Below are positions 1 through 9,429 of a stretch of 17,468 bases of DNA, in pieces. The stretch covers positions 293,328 to 310,795 of the forward strand of contig JBBHKE010000716.1 in NCBI GenBank assembly GCA_037447655.1, written 5' to 3'. The notes below the pieces were generated by a model. The model did not search any database. It saw only the letters and a program-made list of their open reading frames with translations, and was not told where the DNA came from. This DNA is from Zygnema cylindricum. Its lineage: Eukaryota > Streptophyta > Zygnematophyceae > Zygnematales > Zygnemataceae. Position 1 is the first letter of the stretch. Every line of letters begins with the position of its first letter. Position numbers and translations under genes: made by a program.

Positions 1-3000
1 TTGTTGGTCTTTTGTTGTCAGATGTTTCACAAAGTCGCGATTGTGGAGCAGATTGCATTCGGATGTTCACCAATCCGGAAGCAGCTCTTCATAATTTTCA
101 GGTGCTCTTTGGAACAACAATTTTTGATTTTTTTGTGTCAGACGTCAAAAGGTGGAGAGCCAAGACACATATTATGCTTCCTCGGTGGCTGTCCACATGC
201 ATGCCCATCTGCTCTCTGGGTTTTTTGAATAATTTTTGTGTGCGAGTTTGCTGAATATTTAGTCCCATGCAGCAATATTTTTGTCAGCTTTTTGCTTGAA
301 ATTGAACTTAATTAGCATTGCCATTTCCTCCTAATTTCAAGTCTCCACTTGCCGTGAGAAGGGGCTCACGTTTACTCCTCGGGGATTTGAAGCAAGACTA
401 CTATAATTCCATATCTAATTGCCTTAAGATGGTTACTGTCCACTAACAATTTGGAAGGTCCTTTGGCTGACCATGTCACTACTACTGTCGGATGCAGATG
501 CTCGACTTACAAGACTGGTTTGGCCCTATTTTGTTGGACATCAGTGCTCTCCTTAGAGTCCATGTGCCAGCTGCTGTTCTGTATGAAACTCAGTCAGAGA
601 TCGGAGCAACATACCGGGCTTGTCGTCAGGCGGTGTCACGTCTTCTGGAGAGGCGTCAAGCAGGTCGCTTGCAAGACGTGTTTGGCAGGTTAGGAGTGGG
701 ACCAGAAGCTCTCAGCGAGGCCCTCATTCCCTTTGTACAAGAGTCGGTGCTACAGCTTGAAAAAGGCTTATCTGATACAGCAACATCATTTGTTTTGGGG
801 ACTGAAGCCAACAATAGCTGTCCACTCAGTGCGGATGATGCTGAATGTTTTGCAAACATTATTGGGCCATGCTGCTCAAGCATTGTAAAAAGTGCTCCGG
901 GTTGTAGTGTTAACAGGTTAACTAGTTGCGAAGTACTTCTTTCGGGGCTGCTAGAGTCGCTTGATTCCTGTTTAAAGAATGTGTTTGAATTTGCAGTGTC
1001 TGAGCTTCTTGCTGCGGGGAAGGATGGTTCTTACCGTAATGCAATTCAGAAAATCCCAGGATGTATGCGAAGTGTAGTTAGTATAATTTTGCGGGGTATG
1101 AATGTTGCACAAGATATTCTAGATAGTTCTTGTACTAGGAGCAAAGTACAGGGCTTCCATAACCTGGCAAATTCTCCTTTCAGTCGATCATTCGCCGAAT
1201 TTTTGAAAAAGCAAAAAAGTACCATAAATGCGTACCTTTGTCGAAGTAGGTTCTGTTCTGGAGATGACCTCAGCTGGCTTTTGAAAAAAAGGGATCTTTT
1301 GGAATTTGAGACCAAGGAAAGATGGTTTCGCCAATTGCTTCCAAAAGCTAGTGAGGATTTTAGGGACCGGCAGGAAGTGATTGTTGGCCGCGGTTCAAAT
1401 ATTTTGGGTGAGGCGTTTGACCAGATTTCATATGCAGATCCCAGAGTTCTTCGGAGTGGGATCATGGTTCAGTTTGCTGATGAAGGAGCCACTGGTCAAG
1501 GAGTTATCAGAGAGTTTTTTGCAATGCTGGGACAAGAAATTTTCAATCCAAACTTGGCGTTATTTCGACCTTGCCCACATGATAGACAGCGATTTTCACC
1601 TAATCCGGTGAGGGGTGGCCCTTGTCCTTGATAATAGTATCTCATAAAAATCTGGGGCTCTTTCACATTATTTAGGTTGGGATACTGGTACACCGCGAAT
1701 CGCTATTAGCGTCAATAACGCTAATTCGGTGCCCCCAAATTTCTGCCCAAATTCTCAAATAGAATTATTTATTCTATTTTAATTTTTAAATTAGAGTAAA
1801 TGATTTCTTTGAAAATACCCAAATTCCCAATTAGCGTTAATAACTCTTATTATTTTTTTGCGCTATTTATTTCTTTACGCTAATAGAGATTCGCGGTGTA
1901 GCATGTTTTCTATGCCAATATTGTAAATTGCGATTTGTGCACATGAGAAGATTATCATCCGTTTTTATGTTCATGGACTCAGTTTGATTGCAGTGATATT
2001 GTGTATGCATGTTCAAATCGGCCTCAAATCACCTTCTTACTGGATATTACTCCCTTGGAGCCATAATTGTGAAATTCAATAGTAAAAGTTGTCGGTTTTG
2101 GAGATGTCTGTTACTGACTCTTGTGATTTTCTTGCTTTATTATTGTCTTTGTCATTTTATTGAACTCTTCTCCTGTGGTCTTGGCATATGTAAAAAAGGA
2201 GAGAGCATTTATTTTCGTGTACAGTCAGCTAAGTTTTAGATGCAAAAAATAGCCACCATATTTGCCCACTCTTTTTCTTTTGTTGTACCGCTGTCCTATC
2301 TTTACGCGTCCTAAAGGGAAAAAAGCCGGTCTGGACAGGCTTCACGAATCAACCCTGGCTACCTCTCCTATTTTAAATTCTGTGGTCGCCTCATTGCTCT
2401 AGCATTAGTTCACGACGTGCAAATAGATGCCCGTTTTTCGACATCCTTTTTCAAGCAGCTTGCTCAACGTGAGACAACGTTGAAGGACTTGGCTGAGGTA
2501 GATCCTGAATTACATTCCAGCTGCCAAAGGATTCTCGAACTCCCACCAGAAGAGGTGAGATAAAGCCCATCCTATGCAGAAATGAAAGCTAACTGCTCCT
2601 CGATCTAAGAATTTCTTCAGTTCTGTCCTAATGCCTTGAAAGATTACTAGCACAGGCTTGATGTTTGAAAGGTTTTTTTTTTTTCAACAAGGACATGTTA
2701 TGTAAATATCGTGGACAGTTTTCTTCATCTGTCAAACAAATGTAGAGAGAAGAGGGGAATAGATGAGGCTTTAGTCTCTTGCCATGGTCCCATGATTCCC
2801 CCCGGGACCATTGACGTGCATACATTTTTTTTTGGCTAACCATGCGATATCTCATCAAGTTCCTTTCCTAGCATTCGCATATTCTTTTAGGCATAGTTTG
2901 TTCTAGATCCCTTTTGGACTTTGTTTATAATTGCGTATCCATCCTGGTATGACATGGGAAATTTCTTGAAGCATGTTAGTCTGTTGTTGAATGCACCTTT

Positions 3001-5702
3001 TTCTTTTCGTGGTATGTTGTAGTTCTTCAGGCTAGTTTGTACCAACTTGTATTCATGTATGTTGAAGATTATACTAGTAGCCTAGACGGTCAGTTGCGTT
3101 AGTTTTGTTGATCCATATATTTGAAAGATGCAGATTTTTAATGAGGCATATTACACCATTTTGGGGTTTTATTCGAATAGGGTAATCTATGTACGTGATT
3201 ACTGATGATACCGGCCGGTATTCAAGGAATCTTACAGAAAAATGTACGATTTTCTAGTAATTGTACAGAAAATCGCATTGTACGATTGTTTAGTAATCGT
3301 ATGTTTTCCTGTACGGTTTCTTTGAGCGCTCGTTTAATTACTCTAAAAGTCAGTAATTTTTTTCCTGGCGAAATGGGAACAAAATGAATGTCTGTGTTAG
3401 AATTCAGTCAAGCGTCGATGTCGCGTTATCTCGTGGGCTACTTATGTACAGAAGGTTTTTTCTCATGCTAAGGTTGAGGATGATGGTACATTCACGGGAT
3501 GCAGGTCGAGGATCTTGCTTTGACTTTTGTAACAACAGTTGATGAGTTGGGGACTTACACGGAAGTGGAGTTAGTTCCAGGAGGAGCTGATTGCCATGTC
3601 ACAGCAGAAAACCGAGAAGAATTCATTGGGCTTTTAGTGAAAAGGCTTCTGATGGATGCAGTTGAGAGTCAAGTAGGAGCTTTTGTTGAGGGTTTTCAAG
3701 AGCTTCTCACAGACAACGTCACATTAAAAGAAGTAAAGTGGTTCTTCCTCTGTGAATGCAAAGGAGATGCTTGTTTCCAACTGGAAGCTGAACAGGGAAT
3801 TGTGGTTTTCAAAGAATGTTCGGTAGATTCTACCATTGTTATTTGGTGTCTGTTGCTGCGAGTTTGCTAAGCTGTTTTAGTCTTCGAGGAGCCTTTAACC
3901 TGACTGTTTTTTTTCTCTCCTCTTTTTTTTTTGGTGCCATCAGCTCCTCGACCCTTTGGAGCCTGAGGACTTGGAAAGAATGCTTTATGGAGAGGACCGT
4001 GATGTGTCACTCGCAGATTGGCAAGCTCATACTATTTATCATGATTACACTAAACAAGACCTCCAAATCCAGTGGTTCTGGCAAGTGGTCACGGAAATGA
4101 CGCCACAACATCGGCGGAAACTGTTGTATTTTGCCACTGCCATTTGGAACCTTCCAAATTGTGGTTTTGCAGGTCTCCATTCTAGGTGGGCTTTGTGTAT
4201 TTTTGTGTGTTTGTTTTTCTGTTGTGCCTTTCATAATGTACTGCTCAATTAAATGTTTGAGTACTGTGTTTTGCACATGGTATCTAAATTAAAGTATGTT
4301 TTAAGTTCTTTGTTTGTCAGAGTCAATTCTTGCACCAAGCACTTCAATACTGTAATAATGATAGGGAGTGGAAAATGGCGAAGGTTTTACCCACTTTGTA
4401 TGTTTTGCACATCCGTTTGGGTCAAACCGGGTTCGACTCCCTCAAACTGAACTGAAACGACCATTTTTCTTTTCACCGAAGTAAAATATTTCAACCCGTT
4501 AAGGTCAAACTGTAGACTGAACCGCCCAAAACTGCAGTTTTGTGATCCCCGTCCAGTTTTTCCCCAAATCGAGCTGAGTTTGAATTATATGTTAGAAAGT
4601 GCATTTATGATTTGACCAGTTGATGTTTCCTTTCACCCAGAACCAAGTTTTGGGAAAGATAGTGCGTCTATCGCTATTATTGTTAATAACACAAATTTGG
4701 TGGCAATTTTTTCAGGCCAAAAATCATAAAGTAGTGTTAATAATAGTTATTGAGGGTGGAATACAATCGGCCACGTCTCTCCGCACTAAATTAGTAACAG
4801 TATTTACTTTTTCTCTTGAATATTAATAATTCCTTTACACTAGTAGGGATGGACAAATAGCTCAAACCACATTAGTTTTACCTGCCAAAACCTTTGCGAT
4901 CCATGTAATATCTTGTATGAACCACGGGAATTTCAAGTTCAAAATTTAGCCGAGGGTAACCGTCTTTGTTTGGATATTTGCCAACTGGTTTGATTTGCAA
5001 CATATTTCTAACATTCAGGCTCTTTTCGTTTTTATTCGCTTCTATGACCGGGCTTTGTTGGGCTTTTAAGGTGCTGTCTCCCTCTATGGAGGATCGATTT
5101 AAGATGGGTCATTATGGGGGTTATGTCTGGAAAAGTCATTATCTCACCTTCTATCTACTTTACTTTTCCTGTTCTTGCTCACTTGTTCAATGGAAGACCT
5201 TACTCCTTGCAGAATTTCCCGTCAGCTTTCTGCCTTGGCATCGTATTAACAATTATCTACTGTCCGCTTCTGCTTCTTTTCTCTTCTTATCTTCTTTTCT
5301 TTTCTTCTTTTTTCTTTTTTTCTTTTTTTCTTTTCTTCTCTTCTCTTCTTTTCTACTTTTCTCCTCTTCTCCTCTTCTCCTCTTCTTTTCTTCTCTTTTT
5401 CTCTTCTTCTCTTCTCTTTTTCTCTTCTCCTCTTCCCGTCTTCTCTTCTTTTCTTCTCTTCTTCCCTTCTTCCCTCCTTCCCTTCTTCCCGTCTTCCCCT
5501 CTTCTCTTCTTCTCTTCTCTTCCTCTCTTTCTTCCCCAGGTTCCACATATTCAGAGCCAATGTGGACTGCAACCGGCTGCCCACGGCTCACACGTGCTTC
5601 CACCAGCTCCTGCTGCCGCCCTACCCCACTTTGGCGGTATTGAGAGGGAAGCTCGAGGCCGTCACAGAGGACCACATTGTATGGGGTTTTGGCTTTTTAT
5701 AA
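1..5702 (+). CDS. UPL5: UPL5-like HECT-type E3 ubiquitin ligase, 5' end missing
   Basis: Exons read as <1-101, 342-431, 498-1607, 2339-2554, 3505-3732, 3944-4185 and 5540-5702. All introns are GT-AG and every junction keeps the frame, giving 714-715 residues. The HECT domain fills roughly the last 385 residues. The N-lobe carries GIMVQFADEGATGQGVIREF (from about 1461) and YFKFCGRLIALALVHDVQID (2369). The C-lobe carries LPTAHTCF with the catalytic Cys codon at 5595-5597, and the protein ends GFGFL, keeping the usual Phe four residues from the C-terminus. HECT enzymes take ubiquitin from E2 onto this Cys and pass it to substrates. The segment before HECT resembles Arabidopsis UPL5 as I remember it (RDCGADCIRMF in exon 1; an ILLDISALLR region in exon 3). 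UPL5 is about 870 aa, so the N-terminal ubiquitin-like region should lie left of the window. HECT identity is certain. The UPL5 assignment is likely. Exons 1-2 are the least secure. Confidence 0.87.
102..341 (+). other. Intron of the UPL5-like gene
   Basis: Donor GTGCTC follows CAG at 99-101; the acceptor TTTCAAG ends at 341, with a branch-like CCTAAT just upstream. Both flanking exons are phase 0. The donor is weak, so these boundaries are provisional. Confidence 0.5.
432..497 (+). other. Very short (66-nt) intron of the UPL5-like gene
   Basis: The frame from exon 342-431 meets an in-frame TAA at 444-446, so sequence must be removed before the long open exon. GTTACT at 432 and GATGCAG ending at 497 remove exactly 66 nt in phase 0, and CACTAAC at 441-447 is a good branch-point match. 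The length is near the lower limit for plant introns. Confidence 0.5.
1608..2338 (+). other. Intron of the UPL5-like gene carrying a TIR element
   Basis: Donor GTGAGG after codon CCG (1605-1607) and acceptor GGACAG ending at 2338 join ...FSPNP to ASRINPGYLSYF in phase 0, a continuous HECT N-lobe sequence. The intron holds a 212-bp inverted-repeat element at 1689-1900. The rest is AT-rich, with nothing recognisable. Confidence 0.9.
1689..1900. mobile_element. MITE-like element, TACACCG family, copy 1
   Basis: The left end 1689-1712 starts TACACCGCGAATC and the right end 1877-1900 is its inverted complement, matching at 23 of 24 positions. The outer dinucleotide at both ends is TA, consistent with a TA target duplication around a CACCGCG terminus. 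The interior is short, AT-rich and non-coding, as in non-autonomous DNA transposons. A TA duplication suggests Tc1/mariner mobilisation, but the termini are not the Stowaway consensus I know. A diverged copy lies at 4659-4860 and matching ends bound 8031-8808. Confidence 0.75.
3208..3221. repeat. Perfect 14-bp palindrome
   Basis: ATACCGGCCGGTAT reads the same on both strands. It lies in an intron just before a tandem duplication, and its role is unknown. Confidence 0.85.
3243..3314 (+). repeat. 36-bp-period direct repeat in intron
   Basis: TGTACGATT followed by a TAGTAAT-like core occurs at 3243 and again at 3279. The first unit also contains the inverted pair CGATTTTC / GAAAATCG. The copies have diverged. 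Confidence 0.65.
3733..3943 (+). other. Intron of the UPL5-like gene (211 nt)
   Basis: Donor GTAAAG after GAA (3730-3732) and acceptor CATCAG ending at 3943, preceded by a T-rich tract, join ...NVTLKE to LLDPLEPEDLERM in phase 0. The product matches the HECT family at this point. Confidence 0.88.
4659..4860. mobile_element. Diverged MITE-like element, TACACCG family, copy 2
   Basis: Bases about 4670-4703 align with copy 1 just inside its left end at about 27 of 34 positions, beginning ATCGCTATTA and running through a shared GGTG. The right side has CTTTACACTAGTAGGGAT (4834-4850) against CTTTACGCTAATAGAGAT in copy 1. The outer 10 bp of each end are badly eroded. Overall length (about 200 bp) equals copy 1. 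Many differences are transitions, as in an older, methylated copy. Confidence 0.55.
5274..5537 (+). repeat. 264-nt polypyrimidine tract
   Basis: Only four purines interrupt C/T sequence (near 5289, 5355, 5438 and 5491). The tract shifts from T-rich (TTTTCTTTTC) to CTTCT and CCCTTCTTCC blocks, with mirror symmetry over short stretches. It ends directly at the AG of the last intron. Long open frames on both strands here (Ser/Phe/Leu-rich or Lys/Arg/Glu-rich) result only from the base bias. Confidence 0.95.
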
Positions 5703-6095
5703 AACAACCTCCACCGATTGAACCAGGGAAACAATGAACCAGAACTGAAATAATTCCCCAACGACGACCAACCTGGGAAATGATAGCTATGCAATTTTGA
5801 TGCTTTCAAGAGCCTAGAAAGGCCCATATGTGTCTATTGTATCTACCAGTCTGCATTGCAGGGCCCCAAGGGTTCTCTTATCTGCATATGTAGTTTTATC
5901 ATAAGCTCGGCAGGTATCTAAAGTGTTGTAGAGAAAGGTGTGGAGCTGGCAGGAAAAATTCCTGCTTTCAAATCCTCTGCCTCGCGGTTCTCTAATTCCT
6001 GTAATTGTAAATAGCGAGCTTGCACTAGAGGGAAGTGTGTCTTGTGGAGCTTACACTTATTGGTCAGCAGAATAAAATGTTTACTCGAAAAGGGC
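5703..6095 (+). other. 3' UTR of the UPL5-like gene
   Basis: Sequence follows the TAA at 5700-5702 and contains a canonical AATAAA at 6071-6076. The exact cleavage site cannot be read from the sequence. No further coding potential is seen. Confidence 0.6.
6071..6076 (+). terminator. Poly(A) signal of the UPL5-like gene
   Basis: A canonical AATAAA lies 369 nt after the stop codon, on the coding strand and followed by T/G-rich sequence. Plant poly(A) signals are loose, so other sites may be used too. Confidence 0.55.
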
Positions 6096-6099
6096 TGTG

Positions 6100-6440
6100 G
6101 TCAAGTAGTCTGGATGTAAATTTTGTCCGTTTTGGTGGACAAGGTAATGCATTTGGCTACCTTCCTGAGAGATGCATCATGGTACGCGTTAACAAACAAT
6201 GATCCGGTTTTGCCCCCTGAACATTATATACTGTTAAAGATACTTGGTTGTTTTGTTCTTAACGTGAATTTGGTAAACGGTTGAAACTCGTGCCTGTCAC
6301 TAAAGCCTGAATTAAATTAGCAACACTAACATGAACCCCACGGTATGTACTTCTTAATGCAATTTGCGATTCACTTTGTAGCACCAACCATAGACCAATA
6401 TGAGTTTTCCTAAGGAGATAACGATAACCAAGAGGCTCGC
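6100..6440. other. Intergenic, nothing recognisable
   Basis: AT-rich sequence between the ligase 3' end and a coding-like block. Only a small hairpin (TTGTCC / GGACAA near 6124-6143) stands out. Confidence 0.5.
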
Positions 6441-7950
6441 CCTTCAAATTGACTTGTTTCCCGAGCTTCCCGTCTTTTGCTCTTTGACGAGGTGTTTTCA
6501 CCCACTGCCATTTTTACCTCACCTGCCCTTAACTCCCATCTGTATGTCTCATCTCTTTTCGCCTTTGATGATTGCCTCATGGTTGTTCTCCACATTCTAT
6601 CAAGTCGTGGGACCTGTGATCGCTATCAAGCCCTGGGCATTAGTTCTTGTCTCTAGGAAGAGGGGGTTAAGATTAAACTCTTTGGCTCGTGAGGCACCTG
6701 TTGCCTATGGAAACTTGTTGACTCCACCCTCGTCTCTTGTTACTTAGGTGGAGATACTCTTGTTCTTGCCTCCATCTATCTCGATGTGCTGCGAACAGTG
6801 TTTTCTCTTTCCAGCAGTTTGTTTCAGCGGCAGCCAATCACCTTCCTCCCCTTGCTGTTTCGGATATGTTAGGTTTCTTCACCCTCATAACGGAGTCTGT
6901 TACAAATGTACCAGAATCCTTTTTTGAGAATGTTAACGCCACCACTTCATTTGAGCTTCATGAGGCGCTTCCCATGGACTTGGCACATGCCTGGTTTCTC
7001 TCCTATGGGGCCTTGGTTCCTGAGCTTGACATTTTGGCTACTCTTTTTCCGTTCCACTCTTCGCCTCCTCAACTCCCTACCGCCCTCAGAATGCCGTTGG
7101 ACTCCCTCATCCACCACTGGGCAGCTCTCTCGTTTGCTCCTGTTCCTCTGTTCTTGAGCTCGAATACATCCATCTGCGCCGTTGTTCCCATAAGGGAGGG
7201 CTGATTCAAACACACGACACAGTTCCCGACACTTGCTTCCAACGAGGGGTTTCGGTTCATTGCGAGGTCTCACATATTTTTTTTTTCACATATTATTCCT
7301 TCCAGGCGTACTAATATTGCGTTTCTCGATGGCGTCCGTCGTATTTGTGGAGACATTGCTTCGGCGAATTCCACCATTGTTTGCAGTTGTGGCTGACTAA
7401 AATGGGTCTACCAAGTGTCCTAGGATGTTGGAGTGGCCCTGCGTGACATTTCTAGAAGGAGCGTGACTATGGGAGTCCTATGGATGTTATGGAGGATATG
7501 GAGGATTTTTCTCCTGATGGGCAGTCAAGATCTTTCGATTTTTGGGCGTTGCTTTGGATGAACTCCTCCATACTTGTGGTCAGCAATCTTCCGAGGAGAG
7601 AGGCTCTGGAGGCCCTCCCCTTTTTCTCCTCTCGTCTTTAATATGCGGTTATGGATCGTGGACGTGTTTTTTGGATCTCCCTCGATGTGCTCCGTTGGGA
7701 TTTGGGGATTTGTGGGACTGCTTATGGGTAGTTGTTTGGGTAGTTTTCTATTGCGGTGTTTTCAATTGAAGTTGTTTTTTTGTGTTGAACGTTCTTTCTG
7801 AGTACTTGGTTGATTTGTCTCTCTTGTGTGTTCATTCCTTTCAGTTGTTTTTCATTAGGTTTGCTTTCCCAGTGTTTGGTTTTCGATTGTTTTGTTTTTG
7901 TTTCCTTCATTCATATGTACCAAAATGGTTTGCGCTTTCTTAATAAAGCT
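6440..7950 (+). pseudogene. Decayed coding-like block, possibly a non-LTR retroelement relic
   Basis: This region is richer in GC and codon-like structure than its flanks, with overlapping plus-strand open stretches broken by stops and apparent frameshifts. Examples are a 155-codon stretch at 6737-7204 (containing SFELHEALPMDLAHAWFLSY) and about 60 codons near 7459-7640 (MDVMEDMEDFSPDGQSRSFD then FWALLWMNSSILVVSNLPRE). It closes with a very G/T-rich stretch and a doubled signal TAATAAAGCTCAATAAAAGC (7940-7959), which resembles the 3' end of plant LINEs. I recognise no protein domain. It could equally be a dead host gene copy. The strand and the retroelement idea are inferences. Confidence 0.3.
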
Positions 7951-8030
7951 CAATAAAAGCTTTTCAATTGGTGTATGAAGTTTTACTATAGTTTCACCTT
8001 TTATAATAAAGATTTCAGTTACCAGGAAGC

Positions 8031-8808
8031 TACACCGGGAATCGTTATCATTTTTAATGTGTTTTTGCGACATGAAAAGACTATTTTCCTTGTTGTTGCT
8101 TCCTTTTTTTAGGGTGTGTTCTTGTCGCTCTTTTTGTTTTTTATTGTTGTTTTTCAGTGTTGGTCATGCCACCCCTTTTGTACCCCCAGACTCAGATGGT
8201 TTACCATCATGCTTTTTAATTTATCCTGCAATAATTATGATTGATGGTCTCCAAACGAAAATCAGTGTCCACAGAGTAATAATGACTCGAGTGGCTAGTC
8301 AGTCAACATTGCCACTCACAGCCTGTTGATTGTCGAGAGTAGAACACTATTCAGGAGCCCATCATGCTCTTTTGCAAAAGTACATGGGAGACTTGAATAA
8401 TCATCAAGTGGATGAACACTGGTGATGCGCATGTGCACCATTTTATATTGATTTGAACCACCAATATCTTCTGAAAGCCCAACTATCTAAGCTTAAGTTG
8501 AACATTACTTCTTAAGTTTGCTGATATCTCTGGCAATAGCTGTCCTACATGTTTTTAAAAAAGATAATAGTGTGTGTTTGTTTGTTAGCTTGCGCACCAA
8601 CATCATTCCCTAGAGCTATGTTTTTCTTTGCCACTTACAACATATTTTCTCCTTAGGCGCCTGACGGATTATGGATCTGACAATTGCCATTGAAAGCCAA
8701 GATTCTCACCTTATGATTGGCGGTCTCCATGTGAAAATCGGACAAGTGTGAGAAAAGATGTTTTAAGTGACGAATAATTTATTAACACTAATAGAGATAC
8801 ACGGTGTA
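8031..8808. mobile_element. 778-bp element with TACACCG-family ends
   Basis: The left end begins TACACCGGGAATCGTTAT at 8031. The right end finishes CTAATAGAGATACACGGTGTA at 8808, inverted, with about 17 of 20 matches of the left end to copy 1 (1689) and a close match of the right end to copy 1's right end (1877-1900). TA is present at both outer edges. The interior is unlike copy 1 and holds a direct repeat (8237-8266 and 8713-8742). A 90-codon open frame at 8057-8329 starts with a hydrophobic stretch but is T-rich and resembles no transposase. The two ends may belong to one longer non-autonomous element or to two broken copies. Confidence 0.5.
8237..8742 (+). repeat. Dispersed direct repeat pair inside the 778-bp element
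   Basis: ATGATTGATGGTCTCCA at 8237 recurs as ATGATTGGCGGTCTCCA at 8713. The match continues as GAAAATC, about 22 of 27 positions. The copies are 476 bp apart. Confidence 0.55.
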
Positions 8809-9395
8809 GTCCTAAACTAGTAGCATGACAAGAAAACAGCATGACCCATAAGTGTAAACCAGAGAGGGGAATGGCAACTACACTATTCAATCCCAGCTTT
8901 CTAACATGAGACAAGTCAACAAACACATGCCTACAGCAAAAAAACTTTAGATGAATCCCGTTGCCAACTTCTAAGAGACCGGAAATTGCAGGAAAAAAGC
9001 TATTGAGAGACTGGATATTGAATAACAACCAACCCTACACAGATCCAGCATCCAGCCTGCGCAGTCACAGGGAAGTTACACATGCAATATCTGTCATTAC
9101 TGGCCCGCATCATGGAAGTAGTACAGAAAGGTGTATGGTCCGTACAAATTTCTGCAATTACAAGCCAGTCACAACAGAAATCCGTACAATTCCTGCAATT
9201 ACTACCCAGTGACAACAGGAATCGCATGTGTAAATACCCTAGAAGCCATACAGATGAAGCCAGCCTTTATTGAGTAGCATCATCTTGAATTCTCCAGGTA
9301 CAGCAAAACCATCAGCAATTTCTCAGTCCTACTTCATTCATTAACAAAACGTAGCAGAAATGTAAGCAAGAGCTTCATCGTTAAAAAGAAAAAAA
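8809..9395. other. Intergenic, with a 42-bp tandem repeat
   Basis: No gene is recognised. The only clear structure is the tandem duplication at 9139-9222. Minus-strand AATAAA matches at 9266-9271 and 9424-9429 could terminate the bHLH transcript. Confidence 0.45.
9139..9222. repeat. Two-copy 42-bp tandem repeat
   Basis: TCCGTACAA followed by CTGCAATTAC and CCAGT(C/G)ACAACAG occurs at 9139 and again directly adjoining at 9181, about 36 of 42 matching with one gap. Confidence 0.75.
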
Positions 9396-9423
9396 AAGCA
9401 ACAACTCAAAAAGAGAGCAGTAC

Positions 9424-9429
9424 TTTATT
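9424..9429 (-). terminator. Candidate poly(A) signal of the bHLH gene
   Basis: TTTATT on the plus strand is AATAAA on the minus strand, about 970 nt past the bHLH stop. A second candidate is at 9266-9271. The long 3' distance implies a long or spliced 3' UTR, so the assignment is tentative. Confidence 0.3.

Larger units (their letters stand above)
2555..3504 (+). other. Intron of the UPL5-like gene
   Basis: Donor GTGAGA after GAG (2552-2554) and acceptor GATGCAG ending at 3504 join ...LELPPEE to VEDLALTF in phase 0, as expected in the HECT N-lobe. The intron holds a perfect 14-bp palindrome at 3208-3221 and a 36-bp-period direct repeat at 3243-3314. No gene is seen inside. Confidence 0.9.
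4186..5539 (+). other. Last intron of the UPL5-like gene (1354 nt)
   Basis: Exon 3944-4185 ends TCT AG and exon 5540 begins G TTC, so an Arg codon is split AG|G and the protein reads ...AGLHSR-FHIFRANVD across the junction. The intron holds a diverged TIR-element copy (4659-4860) and a long polypyrimidine tract (5274-5537) that merges with the 3' splice site. The rest is AT-rich without a recognisable gene. Confidence 0.9.

Noticed and set aside
1046-1465. 139-codon minus-strand frame
   Set aside because: It is the antisense shadow of the HECT gene's main exon.
4421-4445. tRNA B-box-like GGTTCGACTCC
   Set aside because: The T-stem does not pair (only three of five bases), and no A-box, anticodon arm or acceptor stem can be laid out upstream.
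5114-5737. Long open frames through the C/T tract on both strands (up to 225 codons plus; 140 codons minus, Lys/Arg/Glu-rich)
   Set aside because: They arise from base bias of the polypyrimidine tract, and on the plus strand they overlap the last HECT exon in the wrong frames.
8057-8329. 90-codon frame with a signal-peptide-like hydrophobic start
   Set aside because: The hydrophobic stretch is due to T-rich DNA; the frame sits inside a transposon-like element, with no transposase motif and no sign of selection.
8420-8480. Possible box C/D snoRNA (GTGATG ... CTGA)
   Set aside because: Box C is imperfect, no terminal stem is seen, and the guide regions cannot be supported.
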